From JANYGM01 sp043764015 (GTDB taxonomy: Bacteria > Bacteroidota > Bacteroidia > Cytophagales > Thermonemataceae): 27,135 nucleotides of DNA. The notes beneath the pieces are model-generated. The model was not told where the DNA came from. It did no database searches and worked only from the letters and a program-made list of their open reading frames with translations. The stretch spans positions 1 to 27,135 of the forward strand of contig JAYUKY010000124.1 in the NCBI GenBank assembly GCA_043764015.1, in the 5' to 3' direction. Shown here piece by piece: positions 1 through 7,321 of this stretch (positions are counted from its first letter, which is position 1; each line of letters begins with the position of its first letter). The translations under genes were made by a program, and so were the position numbers.

Positions 1-145
1 AAATACATGAGAGTTTATATGATAAACGTGAAAAGACAATAGGCATAAATGCCTATTCTATACATAAAAAATGTAAAACGAGGGCATTTACGCCACTAAG
101 TACATATGCCACCAAATACATGAGCGTTTTTAGTTTTAAAATTGA
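1..145. repeat. Short repeats and hairpins downstream of the LRR gene
   Basis: No gene is seen here. AAATACATGAG occurs at 1-11 and again at 114-124, each time followed by NGTTT, so the two copies are 113 bases apart. A hairpin GTTTAT/ATAAAC lies at 13-27. A stronger one, AATAGGCAT/ATGCCTATT, lies at 38-57 and could terminate the minus-strand LRR gene that ends at 146. Two related stretches beginning GCCACYAARTACAT occupy about 91-121. The left copy runs off the window edge, so the element may be larger. Confidence 0.5.
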
Positions 146-1255
146 TTAAAAATCTATCTTACACTTTGGCAAAAGTTTTTGAATTTCTGTTTTATTTTCA
201 ATAGGATTGCCTTTCAAAATTAAATGCCTTAGCGCTTTCATTTTTTTGATTTCTTTTGGGATAAATTCAATTCTGTTATGTGATAAATTCAAAACTTCTA
301 ATTTTTTTAGGGAGATAATTTCAGTTGGAAACACTTTAAAATGATTGCTATTGAGGTATAAAATCTGTAATTTATTTAATTGATTGATTTCTGTTGGGAT
401 ATTTGAAAGTTGGCTACAATACAAATATAATTCTTGTAAATTTTGTAGGTTTGTAATTTCTTGGAGAGGCGTTAAAAATTCATTGCTACTCAAATTTAAT
501 ATTTCTAATTTTTGTAATTGTATCATTTCTTTTGGTAATGTTTTGATTAGATTGTTATTCAGATATAATTGTTGGAGATTTTTTAGGTTTCCAATTTCCT
601 TTGGGATATTTGAAAGTTGATTATATTTAATGTCTAATGTTTCCAAACGAGTAAGGTGTCCAATTTCTTTTGGAAAACCAAGAAATTTATTGTTTGATAT
701 ATCCAAAGACACTAGATTTTGGAGAAATTTTATTTCTTTGGGTAATTTTGTAATATTATTTTTATCTAGTCTTAGATATTCTAAATTCTTAAGATTTTCT
801 ATTTCTTTGGGAATACTTTTGAGTGAGTTGTTGGATATATGAAGGCTTCGCAGGTCTTGTAATTTTGTTGTTATTTTCGGGAAATGCGTAAATAAATTGT
901 CTGATATATTTAAGTAAGTGAGGTTTTGGAGGTTTACTATATGTTTAGGTAGGCACGTAAATAAATTTTTGTCTATATGCAAAGCATACATATCTTTTAA
1001 TAATTTTATTTCCTTGGGCAACGTGCTAAGTTGTTTATTTGATAAATCCAAGCACCAATTTTCTAAGAAGTTTTTTTGTAGTATCTCATTTTTGAATAAA
1101 AAAGCCATCAAGTTTTTGATTTGTTTATCAAATTCAAAGCCAAAAAAATCTTTAAATTCTTGTTTGTAGTTTTTGACTAATAAAAGTCCAAGTTCAATAT
1201 TCGCCTCTACTTTGGAGGTCAAAAGTGTAAGTAAGTTTTTAAATTCAGGTGTCAT
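146..1255 (-). CDS. Leucine-rich-repeat protein
   Basis: This 369-residue protein is mostly leucine-rich repeats. After about 75 residues of helical, repeat-free N-terminus there are roughly 12 units of 23 residues with the pattern LPKEIxxLxxLxxLxLxxNxL, which is the bacterial/plant-like 'small LRR' type. Such repeats form curved solenoids that bind proteins. No signal peptide, kinase, GTPase or enzymatic domain is visible, so the partner and cell location are unknown. An ATG 15 codons upstream (at 1300) is in frame. I prefer the one at 1255 because a TAGATTTG promoter element sits at 1309-1302 and would put the transcript start near or downstream of 1300. The gene is divergent from nadC. The 69-bp DNA periodicity makes unit gain or loss by recombination plausible. 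LRR identity is firm; the function is not. Confidence 0.85.
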   Translation of the reverse strand: MTPEFKNLLTLLTSKVEANIELGLLLVKNYKQEFKDFFGFEFDKQIKNLMAFLFKNEILQKNFLENWCLDLSNKQLSTLPKEIKLLKDMYALHIDKNLFTCLPKHIVNLQNLTYLNISDNLFTHFPKITTKLQDLRSLHISNNSLKSIPKEIENLKNLEYLRLDKNNITKLPKEIKFLQNLVSLDISNNKFLGFPKEIGHLTRLETLDIKYNQLSNIPKEIGNLKNLQQLYLNNNLIKTLPKEMIQLQKLEILNLSSNEFLTPLQEITNLQNLQELYLYCSQLSNIPTEINQLNKLQILYLNSNHFKVFPTEIISLKKLEVLNLSHNRIEFIPKEIKKMKALRHLILKGNPIENKTEIQKLLPKCKIDF

Positions 1256-1301
1256 TTTATAAGAAGTCAAAAAGGGATATAAAATTAAAAATATTTTCAC
1301 A

Positions 1302-1309
1302 CAAATCTA
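1302..1309 (-). promoter_or_regulatory. Putative -7 element (TAGATTTG) of the LRR gene
   Basis: On the minus strand this reads TAGATTTG, matching the Bacteroidota -7 consensus TAnnTTTG. No convincing -33 TTTG is found at the expected distance. It lies inside the left arm of the hairpin at 1303-1335, and its position favours the start codon at 1255 over the one at 1300. Confidence 0.4.
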
Positions 1310-1335
1310 TAAGATTTTTAAAACCTTATAGGTTT
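1303..1335. repeat. Inverted repeat between the LRR gene and nadC
   Basis: AAATCTATAAG (1303-1313) pairs with CTTATAGGTTT (1325-1335). That gives 11 base pairs including one G-T, around an 11-base loop. It occupies the divergent intergenic region and overlaps the presumed LRR-gene promoter. It could be a dispersed palindrome or an operator; the sequence alone does not decide. Confidence 0.5.
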
Positions 1336-1348
1336 AATAATCAACCAA

Positions 1349-2227
1349 ATGAAAAATTACCCTTCTTATATTACAGAAGAAAGCCTATTTTGGCTCATAG
1401 ACAATGCCATACGTGAAGATGTGGGAGATGGTGACCATTCTTCTTTGTCGTCTGTACCTGCGCAAGCACAAGAAAAAGCCCAACTTATCATCAAAGATAA
1501 TGGCATTATTGCAGGTTTAGCACTTGCTGAAATTATTTTTAAGAGAATTGATAACAATTTCAAGGTGAATTTGTTGTTAGAAGATGGCGCAACTGTAAAA
1601 AAAGGAGATATTGGACTTACCGTAGAAGGTAGCGCACAATCAATTCTCAAAGCGGAACGCCTTGTACTCAACTGTATGCAGCGTATGAGCGGTATTGCGA
1701 CACATACGGCGCATCTTACGCAAATCATAACACACACGAAAGCACGCCTGCTAGACACACGCAAGACAACGCCTAATTTTCGTATTCTGGAAAAGTGGGC
1801 AGTAAGCATTGGCGGAGGAAAAAACCACCGTTTTGCGTTATATGATATGATTATGCTCAAGGATAACCATATTGATTATGCGGGTGGCATCACAAAAGCA
1901 GTAGCAGGAGCGCAAAAATATGCAAAAGATTATCTACAAAAAACAGGTAAAACCCTGCGTATTGAGGTAGAAACACGTAATTTGGCGGAAGTACAGGAAG
2001 CTATAAGCGTAGGCGGAATTGACGTGATAATGCTAGATAATATGTCTTTGGAAATGATGCGAGAAGCGGTGAAAATGATTGGAAATATTGCCCAAACAGA
2101 AGCCTCTGGCGGTATTACGGAAGAAACTATCAAAAATGTGGCAGAATGTGGTGTTGATTTTATTTCAGTTGGTGCGCTTACTCACGCAGTTAAAAGTATG
2201 GATATCAGCTTAAAAGCAATTAAATAG
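1349..2227 (+). CDS. nadC: Nicotinate-nucleotide pyrophosphorylase (carboxylating)
   Basis: This is quinolinate phosphoribosyltransferase, which converts quinolinate and PRPP to nicotinate mononucleotide, CO2 and pyrophosphate in de novo NAD synthesis in the cytoplasm. The 292 residues match the family's usual length. Visible signatures include the N-terminal EDVGDGDHS (about 23-31), the RKTTPN active-site segment (138-143; the last residue is usually Gly), GGGKNHR (155-161), MLKDNHID (169-176), EVETRN (206-211), DVIMLDN (225-231), EASGGI (251-256) and SVGALTH (273-279). These cover the substrate- and phosphate-binding positions of the TIM-barrel domain. The ATG at 1349 has no Shine-Dalgarno, as expected in Bacteroidota. 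nadA and nadB are not in the window, so the gene is not in a NAD operon here. Confidence 0.96.
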   Translation: MKNYPSYITEESLFWLIDNAIREDVGDGDHSSLSSVPAQAQEKAQLIIKDNGIIAGLALAEIIFKRIDNNFKVNLLLEDGATVKKGDIGLTVEGSAQSILKAERLVLNCMQRMSGIATHTAHLTQIITHTKARLLDTRKTTPNFRILEKWAVSIGGGKNHRFALYDMIMLKDNHIDYAGGITKAVAGAQKYAKDYLQKTGKTLRIEVETRNLAEVQEAISVGGIDVIMLDNMSLEMMREAVKMIGNIAQTEASGGITEETIKNVAECGVDFISVGALTHAVKSMDISLKAIK

Positions 2228-2229
2228 AC

Positions 2230-2307
2230 AATTACGAATTACGGAAATAGCCATTCCTTATTATCTTCTGTATTCATTCACAATTCACAATTTACAATTC
2301 ACAATTA
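2230..2307. repeat. Heptamer repeats (AATTNNN family), copy A
   Basis: Two AATTACG units (2230-2243) follow the nadC stop. After about 36 bases come four 7-base units, ACAATTC ACAATTT ACAATTC ACAATTA (2280-2307), ending 7 bases before the FkbM start. The same framework recurs after the gene ending at 11706, with fewer units in the second array. Confidence 0.65.
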
Positions 2308-2314
2308 AAGAAAA

Positions 2315-3109
2315 ATGACTTTTCAACTAAATGCTGTCAAATCAGATGCAGACGCACAACAAGAGGTAACTGATTTTGCAAAAAACAATGATTATGAGCT
2401 TTTTGTGGCTCGTGAGCGCACAATGATAGAAATGATTGAGCCATTTTGTCAAATGATGCTTAGACATAATACAAGTGATTTTCACGTATTTACGGAGGTT
2501 TTCATTAAAAATGATTATGCCATTCTCACGCAACAGTATTTTGGGGACGAACAACCGCATTTTATTATTGATGTTGGCGCAAATATTGGTTGTGCTACAC
2601 TTTATTTACGTAGATTTTTTCCAGATGCGAAATATATTGCCATAGAAGCCTCCAAAAGCAATTTTGAGGCATTAGAACGCAATATTTCTCTCAACCGTTG
2701 CGAGAATGTGAAAGCTATCAATAATGCTTTTTGGGTTAATAATGAGATATTGGAATTGGGTAATTCTTTCCGTGATGGGCGTGAATGGGCGTTTTCTACA
2801 CGACCTTTGCAAGAACAATTAGCAGAACAAAAAAATAATACAACATTGGTTCAAGGCATTACATTGGCGCAAATTTTGGCTGATAACCAAATTTTGGAGG
2901 TGGATATTCTCAAAATTGACATTGAAGGAGGAGAAAAATGGATTTTAGAAGACTCCGCCACTATGCAACTTATCAAAGAAAAAGTGAAAATATTGCTTAT
3001 GGAAGTCCACGAAGACGTTATTTCAATGCAAATTGCCCAAAATATTATGAAAGAAAATGGTTTTAATTTTGTGGTGGAAGGTGCTATTATCTTTGCTAGG
3101 AAAAAATAA
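2315..3109 (+). CDS. FkbM family S-adenosylmethionine-dependent methyltransferase
   Basis: This 264-residue protein has a class I methyltransferase fold. SAM motif I reads IIDVGANIG (84-92), the motif II acidic residue is E111 in YIAIEAS, and the FkbM-typical ILKIDIEGGE follows at about 198-207. FkbM-like enzymes O-methylate sugars or polyketides. Lying beside an epimerase and two glycosyltransferases, this one probably methylates a sugar of a surface polysaccharide or glycoprotein glycan; that is inference from context. The first ~75 residues are less conserved. The gene is convergent with the epimerase gene, with a hairpin between them. Family assignment is firm; the substrate is unknown. 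Confidence 0.85.
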   Translation: MTFQLNAVKSDADAQQEVTDFAKNNDYELFVARERTMIEMIEPFCQMMLRHNTSDFHVFTEVFIKNDYAILTQQYFGDEQPHFIIDVGANIGCATLYLRRFFPDAKYIAIEASKSNFEALERNISLNRCENVKAINNAFWVNNEILELGNSFRDGREWAFSTRPLQEQLAEQKNNTTLVQGITLAQILADNQILEVDILKIDIEGGEKWILEDSATMQLIKEKVKILLMEVHEDVISMQIAQNIMKENGFNFVVEGAIIFARKK

Positions 3110-3153
3110 TTTCATTTTATGCCATAAATGATAATAATTTTGGAAAGTATAGA

Positions 3154-3178
3154 AGAGATAAGGTATTTCCTTATCTCT
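3154..3178. terminator. Hairpin between convergent genes, probable bidirectional terminator
   Basis: AGAGATAAGG (3154-3163) and CCTTATCTCT (3169-3178) form a perfect 10-bp stem with a 5-base loop. It lies in the 76-base gap between the convergent FkbM and epimerase genes. No long T-run follows on either strand, so termination is inferred from position and stem. Confidence 0.6.
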
Positions 3179-3185
3179 ATGAAAA

Positions 3186-4112
3186 TTATCTCAAAAAATC
3201 AATCATTTTCATTATTCCTTCTTCCGTACTTATGAGTTCTTTTTTGATAACATTGCGCATTTGTGTAATATCAGGCTTTCTTCTGGTCATATCTCCCTCT
3301 GGAAGTGGTGCCAAATGAATGATTCTTGAGCTTGATTTTGTGAGTTGAATGATTTTTTTTGCAAGTTCTAACACAGAAATCTCGTCATCATTTCCAATAT
3401 TTATGACTTCATTTATCATCAGATTTTCATTTAATATTTTGAGCGTTGTTTCAATATTGTCATCAATATAACAAAAAGTACGTGTTTGACTTCCATCACC
3501 ATAAATAGTGATATTTTCATTTTTAAGCGCATTTTGGATAAATTTCGCCATCACAAAATCTGTACTTTGATGTGTGCCATAAGTATTAAAAAACCTAAAA
3601 ATAGTAAAATCTAAACCAAATTCTTTCTGATAAGACTTAAAAAATGCTTCACCAACATTTTTTACAATGGCGTATGGCAAACGTGAATTTAATGGTGTAG
3701 TATGCTCGTTTTGAGGAAACTCTACGGGTTCTCCATAAACTTCTGAAGAAGACGAATAAAAAATACGCTTTACACCCGTATTTTTGGCAAGGTTAAGCAC
3801 ATTTTTGATGCCTTCAATGTCTTCAAGCACTTTTACAGGATTGTTGAGCGTTCTTTGTACGCCTACAAGTGCCGCATAATGAAACACATAGTCAAACTGA
3901 TAAGCCAGCATAATAGCCATAATCTCCTGATATTCATTGACATCAGCCTTAATAAATTTCCAATTTTTTTGGCTTTCAGAAGGGAGTTTTTGTGTGCTAC
4001 CCGTGATAAGATTATCCACAATCACAACAAAATTATCTTGATTTTCTACTAATTTTTTTGCTAAAGCTCCGCCAACATTACCTGCACCACCTGTTATTAA
4101 AAATTTTTTCAT
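3186..4112 (-). CDS. NAD-dependent sugar-nucleotide epimerase/dehydratase
   Basis: This 308-residue protein is an extended short-chain dehydrogenase/reductase. The Rossmann motif TGGAGNVGG is at residues 7-15, an SSSS/EVYG stretch at 120-127 supplies the catalytic Ser, and the YxxxK dyad is Y147/K151. Relatives include UDP-glucose 4-epimerase and UDP-glucuronate decarboxylase, which act on NDP-sugars in the cytoplasm. Which reaction this one performs cannot be read from the motifs. It is the second gene of a minus-strand pair, starting 44 bases after the GT2 glycosyltransferase gene ends, so they are likely co-transcribed. It probably supplies an activated sugar for that enzyme. Confidence 0.88.
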   Translation of the reverse strand: MKKFLITGGAGNVGGALAKKLVENQDNFVVIVDNLITGSTQKLPSESQKNWKFIKADVNEYQEIMAIMLAYQFDYVFHYAALVGVQRTLNNPVKVLEDIEGIKNVLNLAKNTGVKRIFYSSSSEVYGEPVEFPQNEHTTPLNSRLPYAIVKNVGEAFFKSYQKEFGLDFTIFRFFNTYGTHQSTDFVMAKFIQNALKNENITIYGDGSQTRTFCYIDDNIETTLKILNENLMINEVINIGNDDEISVLELAKKIIQLTKSSSRIIHLAPLPEGDMTRRKPDITQMRNVIKKELISTEEGIMKMIDFLR

Positions 4113-4156
4113 ATATTTGATAAGAAATCTCTGTTTGCTTGCGTTTTCAGTTTATT

Positions 4157-5044
4157 TTATAGTAAATGTTTCAAACTTGCCCAAAATCTCCGTCTTGCAA
4201 TAACTGCTGGACGTACAAAAAATGCTTTAAAAACATACCTAATTACGCCTAATCTATGTTTTTTGGTAAGTGCAAGATGCAAAGAAATATAAGTATAACA
4301 TTCTGATTGTAAAAAACTTTTATGAACTGCATATTTTTCATTTGATTTTTTATCAATAAACAAATATTTCATAAAAACCTCTAAACGTGCTATAAGTTTT
4401 TCTTTATTGATATTCAAGACACTACGTCCTTCGTGGTCAATAACGGTAGAAGTGATAGTATTATCATATTTTATTGGGTAAAGAGCCGCCAAACGCAACC
4501 ACAATTCATAATCTTCTGATGCAGCAAGTACCCTATCTTCTACAAAATTATGTTTCAAAATAACATCTTTTCTAAGAAAAACGCCATTACAACTCAAAAT
4601 ATTTCCTTGAATAAGTTGCTCATTAAGCGTATTTCCACTAAAATTATCAACTTTTCTATCCAAAAGACCCTCAGGATTTTTAAAATCATAACCCAAATGA
4701 AAAACATCTATATTTTCATTTTTTTGAATGAAATTATTGGCAGTTTCTAAGTGATTTGGGTATGCTAAATCATCTGAATCAAAGAAATTTATATAATCTC
4801 CTTTTGCCATTTTTACGCCTGTATTGCGTGCTACAGCCCGTTCTTCGTTATTTTTTTGGTGATAAATAACGCCTTTTGCCACCCATTCTTGCATTATTTG
4901 TGCTGTATTGTCGGTGCTACCGTCATCAACAACAATAATCTCATAGTTTTTATAAGATTGTGCTAGTAAGGTAGCTAATGTTTTTGGCAAAAGGTTAGCT
5001 CTATTGTACGTAGGCACTATAATAGAGAAAAAAATATTATTCAT
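4157..5044 (-). CDS. Glycosyltransferase family 2
   Basis: This 295-residue GT-A enzyme has the GT2 N-terminal signature IIVPTYNRANLLP (8-20), the nucleotide-binding VVDDGSTDNT (38-47), RNTGVKMAKGDY (73-84) and the metal-binding DSDD (89-92). GT2 enzymes transfer a sugar from an NDP-sugar with inversion. The C-terminal ~100 residues are basic and aromatic, with no clear transmembrane helix, so the protein is probably cytoplasmic or membrane-peripheral. It is the first gene of a minus-strand pair with the epimerase and is divergent from the GT4 gene across 128 bases. The linkage and acceptor cannot be predicted. A role in surface glycan assembly is inferred from neighbours. Confidence 0.9.
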   Translation of the reverse strand: MNNIFFSIIVPTYNRANLLPKTLATLLAQSYKNYEIIVVDDGSTDNTAQIMQEWVAKGVIYHQKNNEERAVARNTGVKMAKGDYINFFDSDDLAYPNHLETANNFIQKNENIDVFHLGYDFKNPEGLLDRKVDNFSGNTLNEQLIQGNILSCNGVFLRKDVILKHNFVEDRVLAASEDYELWLRLAALYPIKYDNTITSTVIDHEGRSVLNINKEKLIARLEVFMKYLFIDKKSNEKYAVHKSFLQSECYTYISLHLALTKKHRLGVIRYVFKAFFVRPAVIARRRFWASLKHLL

Positions 5045-5106
5045 AAATTATTTAAAATACTACAAAATTTGCGTAAACTTAGCTATTTAAGCGTAAAATT
5101 CCAAAA

Positions 5107-5122
5107 CAAAGATATATATTTG
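5107..5122. promoter_or_regulatory. Abutting divergent -7 elements for the GT2 and GT4 genes
   Basis: CAAAGATA (5107-5114) is TATCTTTG on the minus strand, and TATATTTG (5115-5122) is on the plus strand. Both match TAnnTTTG and touch each other, forming a near-palindrome of 16 bases. Each would drive one of the divergent glycosyltransferase genes. No clear -33 TTTG was found for the plus promoter; CAAA at 5140-5143 is a distant candidate for the minus one. Confidence 0.45.
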
Positions 5123-5172
5123 TAGGATATTTTAAAAAGCAAAAGCAAAAACAAAAATAAGCTAAAATCAAC

Positions 5173-6303
5173 TTGAAAACAAACATTACCTATATTATTT
5201 CCAATATTGATAAAGCCGTTGCTTTTGAATGGATAGCAGATGAAATCAACAAAGATAAATTTAATTTGTCCTTTATTTTGTTGAATAATACTACTGATTG
5301 TCATTTGGAAAAATATTTAAAAGAACACAAAATACCTGTTTTTTTTGTAGAATACCACGGCAAAAAAAATATTTTTAGTGCTTTTTGGAAAGTTAGAAAG
5401 TTACTCAAAACACTCAAAACGCAAGTCGTACATACACATTTGTTTGATGCTTGTTTGATAGGACTTTTTGTTGCAAAAACGCTTGGCATCAAAAAACGCA
5501 TTCACACACGTCATCATAGCTCTTTTCATCACGAATATTTCCCAAAAGCGGTTTATTATGATAAATTTATAAATTTTTTATCTACACATATTATAGCCAT
5601 TACGAGCAATGTACGTGGTATTTTGGTTGATTGGGAAAAAGTCAAGCCAGAAAAAGTAACCATTATTCATCACGGATTTAAGTTGGAAGAATTTGAAAAT
5701 ATCAAAAATAAAGGCAATGAAAACCGCATCAAAACACTCCAAACCAAATATAATCCTCAAAAAAATGCTCCTGTAATTGGGGTTATTTCTCGTTACATTA
5801 AATTGAAAGGGCTTCAATATATTATTCCAGCGTTTAAAAAATTGCTTGAAACACATAAAAACGCACATTTGATACTTGCCAACGCAAAAGGAGATTATCA
5901 AAACGAAATAAAAAATCTTCTTAAAGGTATTCCAACAGAAAATTATACAGAAATTCCTTTTGAAAATGATATTGTAGCACTTTATCAACTTTTTGATATG
6001 CACATACATACACCCATAAACGCACATACAGAAGCATTTGGGCAAACTTATGTAGAAGCACTGATTTCCAAAATACCTTCTATTTTTACACTTTCAGGAA
6101 TTGCTAATAATTTTATTAAGCACGAAGAAAATGCCTTAATTGTACCTTATAAAGACACAAATGCTATTTATGAAGCAATGATAAAACTTTTAGAAGACAA
6201 AAATCTTAGAGGAAATTTAGTGAAAAATGGTTTTGAGGCTGTAAAGAAAGATTTTAGTTTAGAAATTTATATCAAAAAATTAGAAGAATTGTATATTTCG
6301 TAA
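5173..6303 (+). CDS. Glycosyltransferase family 4 (GT-B fold)
   Basis: This 376-residue retaining glycosyltransferase shows the usual two-domain GT-B layout. The N-terminal half has VVHTHLFDA and a RHHSSFHHEY stretch, a linker carries VTIIHHGF, and the C-terminal donor domain begins with PVIGVISRYIKLKG. The E-x7-E motif is E287 to E295 (EAFGQTYVE). The start is a TTG: the upstream in-frame stop is only 15 bases before it and no early ATG exists in frame. The gene is divergent from GT2 and belongs to the same small glycan locus. It probably uses an NDP-sugar donor at the cytoplasmic face; donor and acceptor are unknown. Confidence 0.88.
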   Translation: MKTNITYIISNIDKAVAFEWIADEINKDKFNLSFILLNNTTDCHLEKYLKEHKIPVFFVEYHGKKNIFSAFWKVRKLLKTLKTQVVHTHLFDACLIGLFVAKTLGIKKRIHTRHHSSFHHEYFPKAVYYDKFINFLSTHIIAITSNVRGILVDWEKVKPEKVTIIHHGFKLEEFENIKNKGNENRIKTLQTKYNPQKNAPVIGVISRYIKLKGLQYIIPAFKKLLETHKNAHLILANAKGDYQNEIKNLLKGIPTENYTEIPFENDIVALYQLFDMHIHTPINAHTEAFGQTYVEALISKIPSIFTLSGIANNFIKHEENALIVPYKDTNAIYEAMIKLLEDKNLRGNLVKNGFEAVKKDFSLEIYIKKLEELYIS

Positions 6304-6334
6304 TTTTTTTATCCAAAAAAACACTTTTTTTGCT

Positions 6335-6342
6335 TACTTTTG
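6335..6342 (+). promoter_or_regulatory. Putative -7 element (TACTTTTG) before the Rpn gene
   Basis: TACTTTTG matches the Bacteroidota TAnnTTTG -7 element and lies 22 bases before the ATG at 6365. No TTTG -33 element is visible upstream. Because metG follows with an overlapping stop/start, this may also be the main metG promoter. Confidence 0.45.
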
Positions 6343-6364
6343 TATTTAATAAACCTAAAATTTT

Positions 6365-7321
6365 ATGTTGATAAAAGCAAATCCAAAAATAGATTTAGTT
6401 TTCAAAAAACTATTTGGAACAGAAGATAACAAAGATATTCTTATGTCTTTGGTGAATGCTATTTTGCCTCTCACACAGCAAATAGTAACATTAGAACTCA
6501 AAAATCCTTACAATCTTGCTGATTATACAGATGGGAAACTCACCATTTTAGACATCAAAGCGCAAGATGAAAAAGGTATTCAATATGATATTGAAATGCA
6601 AATAAGAGGTTATGATTTCTATGGAAAACGTACTTTGTATTATTGGGCTAAAATATTCGGCGCACAGCTGGACCATATCCCAGAGCTTCAAAAACTTACT
6701 TCTTTGATGGATAATAGCTATTCAGAGCTAAAAAAATGTATTGTAATTAGTTTGATAGACTTTAATTTTTTTAATGATAAAACACCTCAAAGATGTTTTA
6801 CCCTCAAAAATAGACTAACTAATGAAACACATAAGGATTTAGATTATTTGGATTTGTACTTCGTAGAAATGCGTAAATTTAAAAAAGAACTCAAATTTGC
6901 CACTACTATTTTGGATAGATGGATAAACTTTTTGAATAACGCCTCAAGATATGTGAATGATAATTTGCCTACAGAACTTGCAGAAATCAAAGAAATTAGA
7001 AAAGCAAGTCTAAAACTTGATGCTATGTATCTTGACAAAAGTGAGCGAGAACATTATGAAGGACAACAAAAGTTCCGCCTTGACGAGAGTTCTAGGCTAA
7101 AAGAAGCACTAGAAAAAGCTGACATCAAAGCAAAAGAAGCACTAGAAAAAGCCGACATCAAAGCAAAAGAAGCACTAGAAAAAGCGGTTGAAAAAGAACG
7201 TGAAAATACTGAAATTGATATTGTTAAAAAATCAATACTAAAAGGGCTTGATAATGAGACTATTGCAGACATTACAGGGCTTACAATTAAAGAAATTAAA
7301 AAAATAAGAGAGAAAAAATAA
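6365..7321 (+). CDS. Rpn family recombination-promoting nuclease / putative transposase
   Basis: This 318-residue protein belongs to the PD-(D/E)XK 'transposase' family (PDDEXK_2, Rpn). It opens with the typical KANPKIDLVFKKLFG and carries a D63 ... E77-x-Q79 active-site pattern in ILDIKAQDEKG...IEMQ, followed by KRTLYYWAK. Rpn proteins are DNA endonucleases linked to RecA-independent recombination, and their mobility role is debated. Residues 246-274 contain an 11-residue repeat (KEALEKADIKA), twice complete and once partial, likely a coiled coil. The C-terminal ETIADITGLTIKEI resembles the short helical motif common in this family. The TAA stop shares its last A with the metG ATG. A second, divergent relative lies at 18601-19506. 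Confidence 0.88.
   Translation: MLIKANPKIDLVFKKLFGTEDNKDILMSLVNAILPLTQQIVTLELKNPYNLADYTDGKLTILDIKAQDEKGIQYDIEMQIRGYDFYGKRTLYYWAKIFGAQLDHIPELQKLTSLMDNSYSELKKCIVISLIDFNFFNDKTPQRCFTLKNRLTNETHKDLDYLDLYFVEMRKFKKELKFATTILDRWINFLNNASRYVNDNLPTELAEIKEIRKASLKLDAMYLDKSEREHYEGQQKFRLDESSRLKEALEKADIKAKEALEKADIKAKEALEKAVEKERENTEIDIVKKSILKGLDNETIADITGLTIKEIKKIREKK
7100..7186 (+). repeat. 33-bp in-frame tandem repeat in the Rpn gene
   Basis: Two full 33-base units (7100-7132, 7133-7165) and a 21-base partial unit (7166-7186) differ only at the third base of one Ala codon. They encode the 11-residue unit KEALEKADIKA. Such near-identity suggests recent slippage, and gain or loss of a unit would keep the frame. 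Confidence 0.9.

Noticed and set aside
1366..1860. A 164-codon open frame antisense to nadC
   Set aside because: nadC is fully conserved across this stretch and the antisense product shows no domain or promoter.
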